The position numbers and the translations under genes are program-made. 64,000 nt of DNA from Rickettsiales bacterium (GTDB lineage Bacteria; Pseudomonadota; Alphaproteobacteria; Rickettsiales; SXRF01): assembly GCA_025464625.1 (NCBI GenBank), contig JAOAUZ010000002.1:1-64000 (forward strand), given 5' to 3'. Shown piece by piece: positions 34,557 to 44,333 of this stretch; the first letter of the stretch is position 1; each line of letters starts with the position of its first letter. The notes below the pieces were generated by a model that made no database searches, was not told the origin of the DNA, and saw only the letters and a program-made list of their open reading frames with translations.

Positions 34557-35996
34557 ATGCTTATCGTCACCTCTCCTTGCGATGGAGCGGTAATAGCAGA
34601 ACTCGCGACAGATACGGGGCAGACTCTTGCCTATAAAATAAATAATGCGAAACAAACGCAGGAAAACTGGCAGAAAAATCAGCGCGGTGCGCGTGAAAAA
34701 TTGCTTGTCACTTTTAGTGATGCCATCAATGAGAATAAACAAAGCCTGATTGATTTGGTGGTTTATGACGCAGGTAAAACCGTGAAAGAAGCCACAGCAG
34801 AAGTGGCGGGTGCTGCTGATATACTTAAAAAAACCATCGAAAATGCCACCCTACCAGAATTTGGCGGAATGGCGCGCTGTAAGGAACGTCCGCCAGTTGG
34901 CACAGTCGGGCTTATAACCTCTTTTAATTTTCCGCTGGCGGTAGCACATTGGACGATTGCCCCTGCCCTGCTCGCTGGCAATGCTGTTGTTTGGAAACCA
35001 TCAGAAAAAACGCCAATGGTTGCCATTGCCATCAAAGAAATTTTTGACAAAATTGCAGGTGATTATGCTGGTTTATTGCAAATTATAATTGGCGGACGGG
35101 AACTTGGTTCACGCCTAGTTTCACATGAACAAATTGATATGATAAGCGCGACTGGCTCAGTTGCCATGGGGCAAGGAATAAAAGCAGCTCTCGCCCAGAA
35201 AAAAAATAATAGCATTCCACCAATATTAGAGCTTGGTGGTAATAACGGTGTGATTATTTCTGATAAAATCACTCCTGAACATTTGGAGTTTGCGGTTAAT
35301 TCCATTATGGGTTCGTTTCTTGCCACTAGCGGGCAACGCTGCACCAATACCCGCCGCCTTATCGTTCAGCACCGAGTATATAACGATGTCATTTCGGCAC
35401 TGAAACAAAATATCCAAAATTTTATCACCTCTGGCGCAATCGTAAATCCACTATCTGGTGTGTCTAATGATTACGGGTATGCTGCCCTTATTGATGAAGA
35501 TAGTTACTTACGCTTTGAATCCGCCAAAAAACAGGTAATGCTAGAAGGTGGGGAAATACGCTTTGGTGAGAGGCTACTTATCCATGAATCACCAAATGTA
35601 TATTTTGTTGAGCCAGCCATCGCCATGATGCCAAAACAATCTCAGGTAATGCACAAAGAAACTTTCGCGCCACTTTTGTTTGTAACTCCATATCACGAAT
35701 TTTCTGAAGCAATAGAGATGGTAAATGCTCCTGAAAATGCAGGGTTGGTGGGCGGTATTTACACACAGAACAAAAAAGAAGCGGAAATATTCGCCCGCGA
35801 AAATGGCGCAGGGCATAGCGTAATAAACTCCCCTAAAGGCACAGGAACACCAGCCTTTGGCATGGGTTTTGGTGGCAATAAACATTCAGGCGAAGGTGAA
35901 ATATTAAACAACGCCGACCCGCTGCAAGCCTTCACCCGCGTTGGAAAATTCAGCAGAATTGCTATAAACAGCGCAGTAGCGATGGATGTGGAGTAA
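34557..35996 (+). CDS. ALDH7-family (semialdehyde) dehydrogenase
   Basis: The ~479-residue NAD(P)-dependent aldehyde dehydrogenase has IASPIDG-like TSPCDGAVIAEL at the start. The substrate channel sequence TSFNFPLAVAHWTIAPALLAGN is followed by WKPSEKTP, the general base in ELGGNNGVII, and the nucleophile Cys in GQRCTNTRRL. ELGGNN and GQRCTNTRR mark ALDH7 (alpha-aminoadipate semialdehyde/antiquitin group). A role in lysine or polyamine catabolism is plausible. The start is uncertain: TTG 34527 or GTG 34530/34533 overlap glpX, and ATG 34557 follows its stop. The gene ends 2 bp before the convergent ilvE. Confidence 0.9.
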   Translation: MLIVTSPCDGAVIAELATDTGQTLAYKINNAKQTQENWQKNQRGAREKLLVTFSDAINENKQSLIDLVVYDAGKTVKEATAEVAGAADILKKTIENATLPEFGGMARCKERPPVGTVGLITSFNFPLAVAHWTIAPALLAGNAVVWKPSEKTPMVAIAIKEIFDKIAGDYAGLLQIIIGGRELGSRLVSHEQIDMISATGSVAMGQGIKAALAQKKNNSIPPILELGGNNGVIISDKITPEHLEFAVNSIMGSFLATSGQRCTNTRRLIVQHRVYNDVISALKQNIQNFITSGAIVNPLSGVSNDYGYAALIDEDSYLRFESAKKQVMLEGGEIRFGERLLIHESPNVYFVEPAIAMMPKQSQVMHKETFAPLLFVTPYHEFSEAIEMVNAPENAGLVGGIYTQNKKEAEIFARENGAGHSVINSPKGTGTPAFGMGFGGNKHSGEGEILNNADPLQAFTRVGKFSRIAINSAVAMDVE

Positions 35997-35998
35997 AA

Positions 35999-36871
35999 CT
36001 ACTCCAACACCTTTGCACTATAGTCGCTCATAAGCTGCTTAGTGATGTTTCCGACGGTGAATTTCTGTTCGCCAATCTGTCCGATTGGAGTTACCTCCGC
36101 AGCCGTGCCAGTTAAAAACACTTCCTGCGCATTTTTAAGCTCTTCTGGTTTGATGTGGCGTTCAATAACTTCAATGCCACGTTTGCGCGCCAAATCCATA
36201 ACAGTGCGCCGTGTGATGCCGTCTAAGAAACAATCAGGTGTTGGGGTGTGAATTTTTCCATCAATCACTAAAAATAAATTCGCTCCGGTTGCTTCAGAAA
36301 GCAACCCGCGATAATCCAGCATCAACGCATCGTCAAAACCATCATTTTCTGCTGCGTGCTTGGAAAGCGTGCAGATCATATATAGCCCAGCCGCCTTACT
36401 AGCAGTAGGTGCAGAATTAGGCGCTGGGCGCGCCCATTTGGAAAACTGTAAACGGAGTCCTCGCTCACGCGCTTCCTTGCTGAAATAGCTAGGCCATTCC
36501 CAACTCGCTATCGCTACATGGATTTTATTTTTCTGCGCGGAAATCGCCATCATCTCACTGCCGCGCCACGCCACAGGGCGAATATATCCATTCACCACGT
36601 TTTGTTTGGCAATAGTTTCTTTGGTTGCTTTTTCCAATTCTTCTAAACTATAAGGCAAATCAAAACCAAGAAGTTTTGCAGAATTAATCAAACGCTCGGT
36701 ATGTTCACGCAGCTTGAAAATTTTGCCATTATACACACGCACACCTTCAAACACGCATGAACCATAATGCAAGCCATGAGTAAGCACATGCACCTTAGCA
36801 TCACGCCAAGCAACCATTTTGCCGTTAAACCAAATAAACCCATCGCGGTCGTCAAAAGATAGCAGTGTCAT
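35999..36871 (-). CDS. ilvE: Branched-chain amino acid aminotransferase
   Basis: The 290-residue fold-type IV PLP enzyme shows FEGVRVYNGKIFKLREHTERL, a conserved GYIRPVAWRGSE, and a Lys in SKAAGLYMICTL that should carry PLP. EATGANLF and EVFLTGTAAEVTPIGQI complete the family pattern. It transfers amino groups between glutamate and the keto acids of valine, leucine and isoleucine. Length is typical. It lies 11 bp downstream of pgeF in the same direction, so the two probably form a transcription unit. Confidence 0.95.
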   Translation of the reverse strand: MTLLSFDDRDGFIWFNGKMVAWRDAKVHVLTHGLHYGSCVFEGVRVYNGKIFKLREHTERLINSAKLLGFDLPYSLEELEKATKETIAKQNVVNGYIRPVAWRGSEMMAISAQKNKIHVAIASWEWPSYFSKEARERGLRLQFSKWARPAPNSAPTASKAAGLYMICTLSKHAAENDGFDDALMLDYRGLLSEATGANLFLVIDGKIHTPTPDCFLDGITRRTVMDLARKRGIEVIERHIKPEELKNAQEVFLTGTAAEVTPIGQIGEQKFTVGNITKQLMSDYSAKVLE

Positions 36872-36882
36872 TTTTTACCTAT

Positions 36883-37638
36883 TTACTTGAGCATAATCGT
36901 TGAAATCTGGCGACCATAAACAGGCTCACCCCGCTTACAACTTCGCCTGTAACTGAAAAACTCATTATCATTAAAATATGTATCTTGCGCAATGATATTT
37001 ATTTGTGAAATTCCAGCATGCGTAAGCCTTTTTTTTGCGTACCCTGCAAGATCAAATAAATATTTGTCATCCTGTGAGACAAAAAACCGTTCATTATTAG
37101 TATCCTGCCCAATAAAACGTTCAAAAAACTCTGCTCCCACCTCATAGGATTTTTGAGCAATAGCAGGTCCAATGGTTGCATGAATGTTAGAAATAGAAGC
37201 ACCAAGCTGCTGCATTTTCTCTATCGTATTTTCAATTACTCCCGAAAATGCTCCTTTCCAGCCCGAATGAGCAGCAGCAATCACCCAGTTTTTTTCATCA
37301 GTAAATAATATCGGCAGGCAGTCAGCGGTCAGCACACCAAGGATTATATTAGGCTTATTTGTTACTAGCGCGTCTGCTTTTGGTGCGTCTTTATGTTCCC
37401 ATGCTTCATTAACTATAACTGCATCGGGGCTATGAGTCTGGTGAACTGTGCATAGCGCACCACCACCCATTTCTTCTGCCACTATCCTGCGGTTTTTCTT
37501 CACTTTTTCTATATCATCACCAGAACCATAGCCACAATTAAGTGAAGAATAAATACCATCACTCACTCCAGCATTTCTGGTGAAAAAACCGTGCTTAATA
37601 TTTGAAAATGAAGCGATTTTTGAGCAAGTTAGGTACAT
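36883..37638 (-). CDS. pgeF: Peptidoglycan editing factor / purine nucleoside phosphorylase-like (laccase domain)
   Basis: The ~251-residue protein has the YfiH/DUF152 signature: HGFFTRNAGVSDG at the start, LCTVHQTHS, ADALVT, LTADCLPILF, AAHSGWKGAF and the C-terminal RRSCKRGEPVYGR. The His/Cys/His zinc site is complete. Family members cleave nucleosides, and in E. coli correct L-Ser misincorporation in peptidoglycan precursors. ATG 37638 is preferred over the in-frame TTG 37674, which would add 12 residues not seen in the family. No strong ribosome binding site is visible. Confidence 0.9.
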   Translation of the reverse strand: MYLTCSKIASFSNIKHGFFTRNAGVSDGIYSSLNCGYGSGDDIEKVKKNRRIVAEEMGGGALCTVHQTHSPDAVIVNEAWEHKDAPKADALVTNKPNIILGVLTADCLPILFTDEKNWVIAAAHSGWKGAFSGVIENTIEKMQQLGASISNIHATIGPAIAQKSYEVGAEFFERFIGQDTNNERFFVSQDDKYLFDLAGYAKKRLTHAGISQINIIAQDTYFNDNEFFSYRRSCKRGEPVYGRQISTIMLK

Positions 37639-37694
37639 ATAGAAAAATTCACGAAATTGTAACACAAATATCAATCGATGATGCTACACTGCAC

Positions 37695-37717
37695 AGGCTA
37701 ATTCAAGCAATTAGCCT
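37695..37717. repeat. Perfect 9-bp hairpin upstream of the 59-residue gene
   Basis: AGGCTAATT and AATTAGCCT pair exactly around CAAGC. The hairpin lies 38 bp before the start codon of the small gene and in the divergent gap with pgeF. It could be a terminator-like leader structure or an operator. Confidence 0.5.
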
Positions 37718-37754
37718 ACAAATATAAAAACAAAATTACAGGGGGACTAAATTT

Positions 37755-37934
37755 ATGGAAAATCCGACACAAACAAGAGAACAGATAGAGGCTAAAGAGT
37801 TGGCAAACCAAAGGGAGCAAACTACGCAAGAATTGGCTAGAAGGACTGCGGCTCAGGCAGCTCTTGATAAAGGAAAAAATCCACATTTAGCAAGGGAAAA
37901 GCTTGAACAAAAACCTTCGGGATTTGAAAGATAA
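37755..37934 (+). CDS. Small charged protein (59 residues)
   Basis: A 59-codon frame starts at ATG 37755 after GGGGGA with good spacing. The product is hydrophilic and probably one long helix: REQIEAKELANQREQTTQEL, then an Ala-rich RTAAQAALDKG, ending in EQKPSGFER. There is no Cys, signal or membrane segment. I do not recognise it. The only plus-strand gene between two minus-strand operons, it ends 2 bp before the midA stop. The good ribosome binding site and clean frame favour a real gene. Confidence 0.6.
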   Translation: MENPTQTREQIEAKELANQREQTTQELARRTAAQAALDKGKNPHLAREKLEQKPSGFER

Positions 37935-37936
37935 CA

Positions 37937-39067
37937 CTAAAAACCCTCTGCCTGCGCAATTTGTTTTGAAGTTATTGCTAACACCTTGAACAATTCTCCC
38001 ATCTCAGATGGATCAGCGAGGCGTTTTAGACCAGAAATTAGTGATTTTTGCTGCTCTTTTGTTGATATTTCACATAGTGCAGTGGTTCTAGCCCCTGCCC
38101 CGAGGCGCATGAGAAATGCCCCTTGGGGCATTATTTTATGTATATTCACACCTTCCATCTGCGCTGCTTGTGATAGTGCCAAAAAATCCACATGGGCAGT
38201 AATATCAGCCTCTCCAACATCTTTTAATAGGTGATGATAGGAGTGGTTTCTCATAGCCTGCAATGTATCTCCCTTACTTCCCTCGCTATAACCATAATCG
38301 ATAACCAATGCAGCACCGCCATGAGTTGCTATATGCTCAGAAATCTGCCTGATAATCATAATGGCTGGTTCACAAGTTTCTATTACGCTATCCTTGAGAA
38401 CGCTTGCTGGAGTAATGTTGGGCAACTCTCCCAATATTTCCCCCAAATCTTCCGACATTGACTCGGCTGGTAAAAAGGAAATAGGCAGCATTGCAGTTCC
38501 TCCAGCGGTCACAAACACCAACTCATCACCAACAACATCTACCATACGCTCATGCCAACCATCCTGCTGCTTAACAAACTGCCTAATCGGCAGGGCATCA
38601 AAAAATTCATTAGCCACCAACAACATAGGAAATTGCGGCAAGCTATCTATGTTATCGTGCCACTCGATGCGTTCATGTTTGCCAGCCAATGTTTTCCACT
38701 GTTTTTGTTTAAGAATAGGGCTAATTTCTACCAGATGAACGCTAACAGCATCGTGAAAACCTTTGATGTTTTTAGTAGCACGGAGAATATCAGCCATCAG
38801 CGTACCGCGCCCTGCTCCAAGTTCCACCAGCGCGACTTCCTTTGGACTCCCCAATAACTGCCAGTTGTGAGCAAGCCACACACCTATAATTTCACCAAAC
38901 ACCTGAGATATTTCTGGCGCTGTAATAAAATCCCCTGCTACGCCAAAAGGATCGCGCTGCATGTAATAGCCATATTCAGGATGGGAAAGTGCAATCTGCA
39001 TATAATCCGCAATGGTAATTGCCCCATGCGCGCGGATACGATCTTTTATTAGCCCCTCAAGATTCAT
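37937..39067 (-). CDS. MidA/NDUFAF7-family SAM-dependent methyltransferase
   Basis: The ~376-residue protein matches the DUF185 family: ADYMQIALSHPEYGYYMQRDPFG, GDFITAPEISQVFGE, the SAM motif VELGAGRGTLMADIL, LVANEFFDALPIRQF and ALVIDYG. The human homologue methylates an arginine of complex I subunit NDUFS2. Bacterial targets are less clear. The ATG at 39067 overlaps the lgt stop as ATGA; an in-frame TTG at 39079 is less likely. Coupling lgt-midA is a familiar alphaproteobacterial arrangement. Confidence 0.92.
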   Translation of the reverse strand: MNLEGLIKDRIRAHGAITIADYMQIALSHPEYGYYMQRDPFGVAGDFITAPEISQVFGEIIGVWLAHNWQLLGSPKEVALVELGAGRGTLMADILRATKNIKGFHDAVSVHLVEISPILKQKQWKTLAGKHERIEWHDNIDSLPQFPMLLVANEFFDALPIRQFVKQQDGWHERMVDVVGDELVFVTAGGTAMLPISFLPAESMSEDLGEILGELPNITPASVLKDSVIETCEPAIMIIRQISEHIATHGGAALVIDYGYSEGSKGDTLQAMRNHSYHHLLKDVGEADITAHVDFLALSQAAQMEGVNIHKIMPQGAFLMRLGAGARTTALCEISTKEQQKSLISGLKRLADPSEMGELFKVLAITSKQIAQAEGF

Positions 39068-39846
39068 GCTTTTTTCCAAAACACTAGATACATACCAACC
39101 ACAATCATAGGCAAGCTAAGTAACTGCCCCATAGTTGTGCCAGCATATAAAAAGCCGAGAAAACTATCAGGCTCACGGAAATACTCGCAAATAATCCGCG
39201 CCAGACCATATAATATAAAAAATATCCCGCTTAAACGACCAGCCTTATCGCGTAAATTTGTTTTTTTAAGCAGCAACATCATTATTACAAAAAGCAGCAA
39301 TCCTTCCAGAGTTGCCTCATAAAGCTGGCTTGGGTGCCTTGGCAATTCACCGCCACTCGGAAAAATCATTCCCACCTGCGCATCTGTCACACGACCAAAT
39401 AATTCACCATTGATGAAATTAGCTATGCGTCCAAAAAACAAGCCAATTGGAGCAGCGCAAGAAAGCAAATCTGTAAGTGCTAGAAAACGGATTTTATATT
39501 TACGGCAGAATAGGTAAAAAGCGGCAATTATTCCAAGCAGTCCGCCATGGAAAGACATTCCGCCTTCCCAGACGTAAAAAATTTCCAGTGGCTTGCTTAA
39601 ATAATATGCTGGTTTATAAAAAATTACATATCCCAGCCTGCCACCAAGGACAATACCAAGAACCGCCCACACCACAACATCATCCAATGCTGACTTGCTA
39701 AGATTTACAAGTGGCTTGCGTGCATTTTCCCGCGAGATAACCCACCAGCCAAGCAAAATTCCTGCCATATATGCAAGAGAATACCAACGAATTCCAAAAC
39801 TACCCAAATGGATTGCAACAGGATCAATATTGGGAAATGGGATCAT
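39064..39846 (-). CDS. lgt: Prolipoprotein diacylglyceryl transferase
   Basis: The 260-residue polytopic membrane enzyme has seven hydrophobic segments and the Lgt signature. It shows GGRLGYVIFY, WEGGMSFHGGLLGI with the essential His, GRIANFINGELFGR and RHPSQLYEATLEG. It moves diacylglycerol from phosphatidylglycerol to the lipobox cysteine of prelipoproteins, the first step of lipoprotein maturation. It is first in the lgt-midA unit. Start ATG 39846; no downstream alternative is needed. Confidence 0.97.
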   Translation of the reverse strand: MIPFPNIDPVAIHLGSFGIRWYSLAYMAGILLGWWVISRENARKPLVNLSKSALDDVVVWAVLGIVLGGRLGYVIFYKPAYYLSKPLEIFYVWEGGMSFHGGLLGIIAAFYLFCRKYKIRFLALTDLLSCAAPIGLFFGRIANFINGELFGRVTDAQVGMIFPSGGELPRHPSQLYEATLEGLLLFVIMMLLLKKTNLRDKAGRLSGIFFILYGLARIICEYFREPDSFLGFLYAGTTMGQLLSLPMIVVGMYLVFWKKA

Positions 39847-39896
39847 GAGAATTATTATATGTTGCTTGCTAAAATCAGTGCCAACACTAGCACTAA

Positions 39897-40262
39897 CTAA
39901 TATTCATCCCAAGCCTTTTTCTCAACAGGAACACGAGAACCACCTTGGAAAACGGCTGGAGCAATGGGTTGCATCATATTATGAGATGACTCCATCTCCT
40001 TACGCAACCCTTCAGAGGGGCTACCCTTCCCCGCTGCAACAATAGTACCAAAATCGCTAGGAGTGAAATCCTCCCCCGAATTAAGGGCAGCATACAAACG
40101 CTTAATATTGGGCAGAGTAACCTCTACATAGCTATAAATCATGTCGCCAAAAGCATTGCGCCCCTGCAGAAGTATAACGGCGTATTCGTTCTTGAACAGA
40201 TCACCAAACTTGTCGGTGCTGTTATTTTTATTAAACTCATCATCACTCATTTTAACGCCCAT
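39897..40262 (-). CDS. Uncharacterised soluble protein (121 residues)
   Basis: I do not recognise this protein. It has no signal peptide. Residues 24-75 look folded (KNEYAVILLQGRNAFGDMIY, VEVTLPNIKRLYAALNSGEDFTPSDFGTIVAAGKG), and the C-terminal third is Met/Pro-rich and probably flexible. The start could be ATG 40262 or ATG 40250. It lies between lgt and purN on the same strand with gaps of 50 and 172 bp. Good codon structure supports expression. No functional hint comes from the neighbours. Confidence 0.65.
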   Translation of the reverse strand: MGVKMSDDEFNKNNSTDKFGDLFKNEYAVILLQGRNAFGDMIYSYVEVTLPNIKRLYAALNSGEDFTPSDFGTIVAAGKGSPSEGLRKEMESSHNMMQPIAPAVFQGGSRVPVEKKAWDEY

Positions 40263-40434
40263 GAAATAGCTTTACCTAAAACTTTAACGAATAAATACAT
40301 ACCACAAAACCCCGCTACAGACAACTAATAGCGGATGCAAACAAATAACATTATGAGTGTAGAGTATTTTTTATCAATAAGTAAATTGAAAAACTTTTTT
40401 CAAATACAATGAATAAAATACTAACGAATCAATC

Positions 40435-41010
40435 TTAATGCCTATTTATCAGTATTTTAAGAGCTTGAGGGTAAAGAATATGCTCCTGTGTATGGATACG
40501 ATTATGGAGAGATGTCTCCGTATCATCAGTTAGTATAGGGACTTTTGCCTGAGCGACAATCTCGCCAGCGTCCATTTCCTCAGTCACCACATGCACCGTG
40601 CAACCGCTCTCTTTTGCACCAGAATTAAGCGCATCACGCACTGCATACGCTCCTTTAAAATCAGGAAGTAATGACGGGTGAATGTTTAACATCCGACCAC
40701 GCCAGCTATTCACAAAACCAGCAGATAAAATCCTCATAAATCCAGCTAGGCAAACAAACTCAACATCATTCTGCCTAAGTAGAGTGTCCATTGCCGCATC
40801 AAATTCTTCGCGCGAATTATAATCCTTATGGCTGATTACATGAGCTGAAATGCCAGCATTTCTTGCACGCGTCAGCCCATAAGCGTCTGTCTTATTAGAA
40901 ATCACCAGAACAATTTGCGCTGGATAATCTGACCTGCTCGCTGCATCAATCAGGGCTTGCAAATTACTGCCATTGCCTGAGATTAGAACTGCAACTCGGT
41001 GTTTTTTCAC
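40435..41010 (-). CDS. purN: Phosphoribosylglycinamide formyltransferase
   Basis: The 191-residue enzyme has the PurN order: [18 protein letters not shown] for phosphate binding, [23 protein letters not shown] with catalytic Asn and His, and [19 protein letters not shown] with the catalytic Asp. It formylates GAR with 10-formyl-THF in purine synthesis. The GTG start overlaps the purM stop (GTGA), consistent with a purM-purN operon. Confidence 0.97.
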   Translation of the reverse strand: MKKHRVAVLISGNGSNLQALIDAASRSDYPAQIVLVISNKTDAYGLTRARNAGISAHVISHKDYNSREEFDAAMDTLLRQNDVEFVCLAGFMRILSAGFVNSWRGRMLNIHPSLLPDFKGAYAVRDALNSGAKESGCTVHVVTEEMDAGEIVAQAKVPILTDDTETSLHNRIHTQEHILYPQALKILINRH

Positions 41011-42062
41011 GCTATCTCCACCGCCTCGCCAGTTCGTGGTGTCAGTGTTCCAAGCTTATAGACTGTTTCACCATTTTTCGTCAGCAATTCCATAACTGCA
41101 TCCGCTGAATCTTTATCTACAATCAATACCATACCGATGCCTGAGTTAAATGTCCGCAGGAAATCATGCTCAGGAACATTGCCAGCTTTTTTAAGCCATG
41201 CAAAAACTGGTGGGAGATTCCATGAATTTCTATCAATCTTGGCACATAGTGAATCAGGAAGAACACGCGGTAAATTTTCAGGCAATCCACCACCTGTTAT
41301 ATGCGCGAAACCCTTAATTCCTTGCGGGAAAGCACGGATTGCCGACAAACAATTTTTTACATAGATACGGGTCGGGGTAAGAAGTACATCAGCAATCGTC
41401 AAACCACTAGCAAATGGTGCAGGAGAATCAAATTTTAGGTTGTTTTGTTCCATAATATAGCGCACCAATGAAAATCCATTGGAATGCACACCGCTGGAAG
41501 CAAGGCCAAGCAAAGCGTCACCAGCTCTTATCGTTTTAAGTGGCAATACATTGGCACGTTCCACTGCACCAACGGTAAAGCCCGCCAAATCATATTCACC
41601 GTCTTTATACATTCCCGGCATTTCCGCCGTTTCGCCGCCAATAAGCGCGCATCCAGCCAGTTTGCAGCCTTCGGCTATGCCCTTTATCACCTGTTCGGCA
41701 ACATCCACCGAGAGCTTACCTGTGGCGAAATAATCAAGAAAAAACAGTGGCTCGGCACCTTGCACTATCAAGTCATTAACGCACATCGCCACCAGATCTA
41801 TGCCGATAGTATCATGTTTTCCTGCAGATTGCGCGATTTTTAGTTTTGTTCCAACACCATCAGTTGAGGAAACTAACAAAGGATCAATATATCCAGCCTT
41901 TTTAACATCAAACAGCGCACCAAACCCGCCAAGTTCATCCATAGAACCGAGACGACGAGTAGCTTTTGCCAATGGTTTAATCCGTCCAACCAATGCATTG
42001 CCAGCATCAATGTCAACACCAGCCTGTTTATAACTCGCTTCTGTAATTTTATTATTTTCCAT
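41007..42062 (-). CDS. purM: Phosphoribosylformylglycinamidine cyclo-ligase (AIR synthetase)
   Basis: The 351-residue protein shows the PurM signatures [63 protein letters not shown] and [13 protein letters not shown]. It closes the imidazole ring of AIR using ATP. It heads the purMN operon and is divergent from the DUF2066 gene, with an 87-bp gap to the start chosen there. Confidence 0.97.
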   Translation of the reverse strand: MENNKITEASYKQAGVDIDAGNALVGRIKPLAKATRRLGSMDELGGFGALFDVKKAGYIDPLLVSSTDGVGTKLKIAQSAGKHDTIGIDLVAMCVNDLIVQGAEPLFFLDYFATGKLSVDVAEQVIKGIAEGCKLAGCALIGGETAEMPGMYKDGEYDLAGFTVGAVERANVLPLKTIRAGDALLGLASSGVHSNGFSLVRYIMEQNNLKFDSPAPFASGLTIADVLLTPTRIYVKNCLSAIRAFPQGIKGFAHITGGGLPENLPRVLPDSLCAKIDRNSWNLPPVFAWLKKAGNVPEHDFLRTFNSGIGMVLIVDKDSADAVMELLTKNGETVYKLGTLTPRTGEAVEIA

Positions 42063-42149
42063 TGTTATTTGTTCCGCTTCTATCTTGCGATGTTTTATAT
42101 AATTCTGTATGAATACTTAAGCTATCCGTCTCGTTCAAGCATATTAATT

Positions 42150-43232
42150 ATGAAAATATTATATTTACTCGTAATATTCGCGCTTTTCCCCGTAAATTTA
42201 TGGGCTGGGGAGGCTATTGTTAACAGCCAAGTTGAAGTGGATGTAACGGGCAAAGACGCTGTTGATGCCCGAACACAAGCTATGGAAAAGGCTACAATTG
42301 ACGCACTTACGGACTTACTCAATAAACTTGCTCAACCCGGACAAGCGCAGGATATCCTCTCATCGCTTGATTCCCGCAAAATAAGCAAGATGGTCAAAGG
42401 CACTGAAGTATTGGACGAAAAAATCAGCGGCAACCGCTATCACGCACAATTAATGGTGAGCTTCGATGGCGATGAATTATCAAATTTAATAAGCAAAGCC
42501 AGCGAACAAAATATCAACGATACAGGAAACGCTGTAAATTCTTTCCTCATAATTCCTGCCTATCAAGAGGGACCTAAAACTATTCTATGGGAGGATTCAA
42601 ATCCTTGGAAAATGGTGTGGAAAAATGTCGGATTAGAAAATAATTCAGGCGATGTTATAGTCCCATTTGGTGATGCCAAAGATAATAATATTATTGATGT
42701 TGATACCATAGCCACTGCCACTTATGCTTCGGTGGTTCCAATGACAATTCGTTATGGAGTCACTGACATAGTTATTGTTCAGGCTAAATTAGTACAAAAA
42801 CCTGACTTAATTCTTACTGTAATAAAACGTCGCATTTCACGCGGACGCAATGAAATACATACACTTAATTATCGAGCAGATCCTCAGGAAACCAGAGATC
42901 TTCTTTTGGCGCGCGCTGCACGCGACATTGTTTCAGGCTTACAACATAAAAAAACCGAAGAAATGTCCACCACCCAATCAGTAAGGGGTGGAGAGCGCAA
43001 TAAAATCATGATGCTCGCCAGCATTTCCACTATGTCCTCATGGACGCAACTACGGAGCAAACTTTCTGCCCTGCCTATGGTAGACAGAGTGGAATTGCTC
43101 GCAATTTCTCCTAAACAAGTTGATGTAATCTTACATTATCGTGGCTCGCCAGAATCGCTGGCGCGATCCATCACCACAAGCAATATAAGACTAATACAAA
43201 ACAACGATTATTGGGTGGTATCGCGTGACTAA
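42150..43232 (+). CDS. Exported DUF2066 protein
   Basis: The 360-residue protein starts at ATG 42150 with a signal peptide (KILYLLVIFALFPVNLWA); the longer frame from 42069 places non-family sequence in front. The mature protein has the DUF2066 pattern: VDVTGKDAVDARTQAMEKATIDALTDLL, then MVSFDGDEL and IIPAYQEGPKTILWEDSNPW. A C-terminal domain (about 275-360) has alternating strands. The family is periplasmic and of unknown function. Its constant neighbours in alphaproteobacteria are purM, perM and hdaA, as here. It overlaps the permease start by 8 bp. Confidence 0.85.
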   Translation: MKILYLLVIFALFPVNLWAGEAIVNSQVEVDVTGKDAVDARTQAMEKATIDALTDLLNKLAQPGQAQDILSSLDSRKISKMVKGTEVLDEKISGNRYHAQLMVSFDGDELSNLISKASEQNINDTGNAVNSFLIIPAYQEGPKTILWEDSNPWKMVWKNVGLENNSGDVIVPFGDAKDNNIIDVDTIATATYASVVPMTIRYGVTDIVIVQAKLVQKPDLILTVIKRRISRGRNEIHTLNYRADPQETRDLLLARAARDIVSGLQHKKTEEMSTTQSVRGGERNKIMMLASISTMSSWTQLRSKLSALPMVDRVELLAISPKQVDVILHYRGSPESLARSITTSNIRLIQNNDYWVVSRD

Positions 43233-44328
43233 AATAGAAAATAAAACAGAAAATTCTACCAAAAATAATAATAAAATATGGCTGTTCTGGCTTGCGATAG
43301 GTATTTTATTTTTTGTGTTTATTTACCTTATACGAGCGGTGTTGTTGCCCTTTGTCCTTGGCGCACTGATTGCTTATTTTCTTGATCCAGCGGCTGATAA
43401 ATTGGAAAAATGGAAATTTTCCCGAACTCTTGCCACTACTAGTATAACATTATTGTTCTTTACCTTAATTGGTTTGGTATCTCTGCTTGTTATCCCTACA
43501 CTTGCCCACCAAATATCAGGTCTTATCGCTGATTTACCAACATATCTGAGCGAATTAGAAAAGAAATATGAAACTCAGTTATTCAGTTGGTTGGGGTCAC
43601 TACCAGAAAGCTATATGGAGAGTGTTAAAAATGCTGCCAGTAATTTTTCTGGCATGATGGTAAAATTGGCTGGCGATATGGCAGGAGGATTATTCCAATC
43701 AGGAATGGCAATTATAAATTTATTGTCCTTAATTTTAATTACTCCTGTTGTTGCTTTTTACCTACTGCGTGATTGGGACATCATCAAAATCAAATTTTTT
43801 GCTCTACTTCCCCGCAAGCATGAAAAAACTATTCGCGAGCAACTATTGCTTATTGATGCTACTCTTGCTGGTTTTATTCGCGGACAAATAAATGTTTGCC
43901 TGTTTCTAGGATTTTTTTATGCCATTGGTCTTTCACTAACAGGTTTAAAATTTGGTGTATTAATAGGGATAATCACAGGATTACTGGTGATTTTGCCTTA
44001 TGTCGGGCTAATGTTTGGTATGTTAATTGGGTTAACTGTTGCCTTTTTCCAATTTGGAACATGGGATGGGATTTTGCCGGTTCTAGCCGTATTTATCGTT
44101 GGGCAAATATTGGAAGGTAATTTTATAACTCCAAAATTAGTGGGGGAGAAAGTAGGGCTACATCCAGCTTGGCTAATCTTTGGGTTACTAGCTGGAGCTG
44201 CATTGTTTGGCTTTGTCGGAGTATTGATTGCCGTCCCAGTTACCGCTGTAATCGGTGTATTGATTCGCTTCACCATCTCGCGTTATCTCCATAGCAGTTA
44301 TTATTACGGCGACTTACCAGTAAAATAA
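43225..44328 (+). CDS. AI-2E/PerM-family membrane transporter
   Basis: The 367-residue protein has eight or so membrane helices: two at about 18-60, one at 70-95, and five after residue 150. Between them lies a soluble helical segment (100-150). The family marks are LIRAVLLPFVLGALIAYFLDP, LITPVVAFYLLRDWD, and the C-terminal GNFITPKLVGEKVGLHPAW. PerM-type proteins include AI-2 exporters and sodium/proton antiporters, so the substrate is unassigned. GTG start inside the preceding gene; hdaA starts 5 bp after the stop. The three form one operon. Confidence 0.9.
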   Translation: MTKIENKTENSTKNNNKIWLFWLAIGILFFVFIYLIRAVLLPFVLGALIAYFLDPAADKLEKWKFSRTLATTSITLLFFTLIGLVSLLVIPTLAHQISGLIADLPTYLSELEKKYETQLFSWLGSLPESYMESVKNAASNFSGMMVKLAGDMAGGLFQSGMAIINLLSLILITPVVAFYLLRDWDIIKIKFFALLPRKHEKTIREQLLLIDATLAGFIRGQINVCLFLGFFYAIGLSLTGLKFGVLIGIITGLLVILPYVGLMFGMLIGLTVAFFQFGTWDGILPVLAVFIVGQILEGNFITPKLVGEKVGLHPAWLIFGLLAGAALFGFVGVLIAVPVTAVIGVLIRFTISRYLHSSYYYGDLPVK

Positions 44329-44333
44329 CCGCC

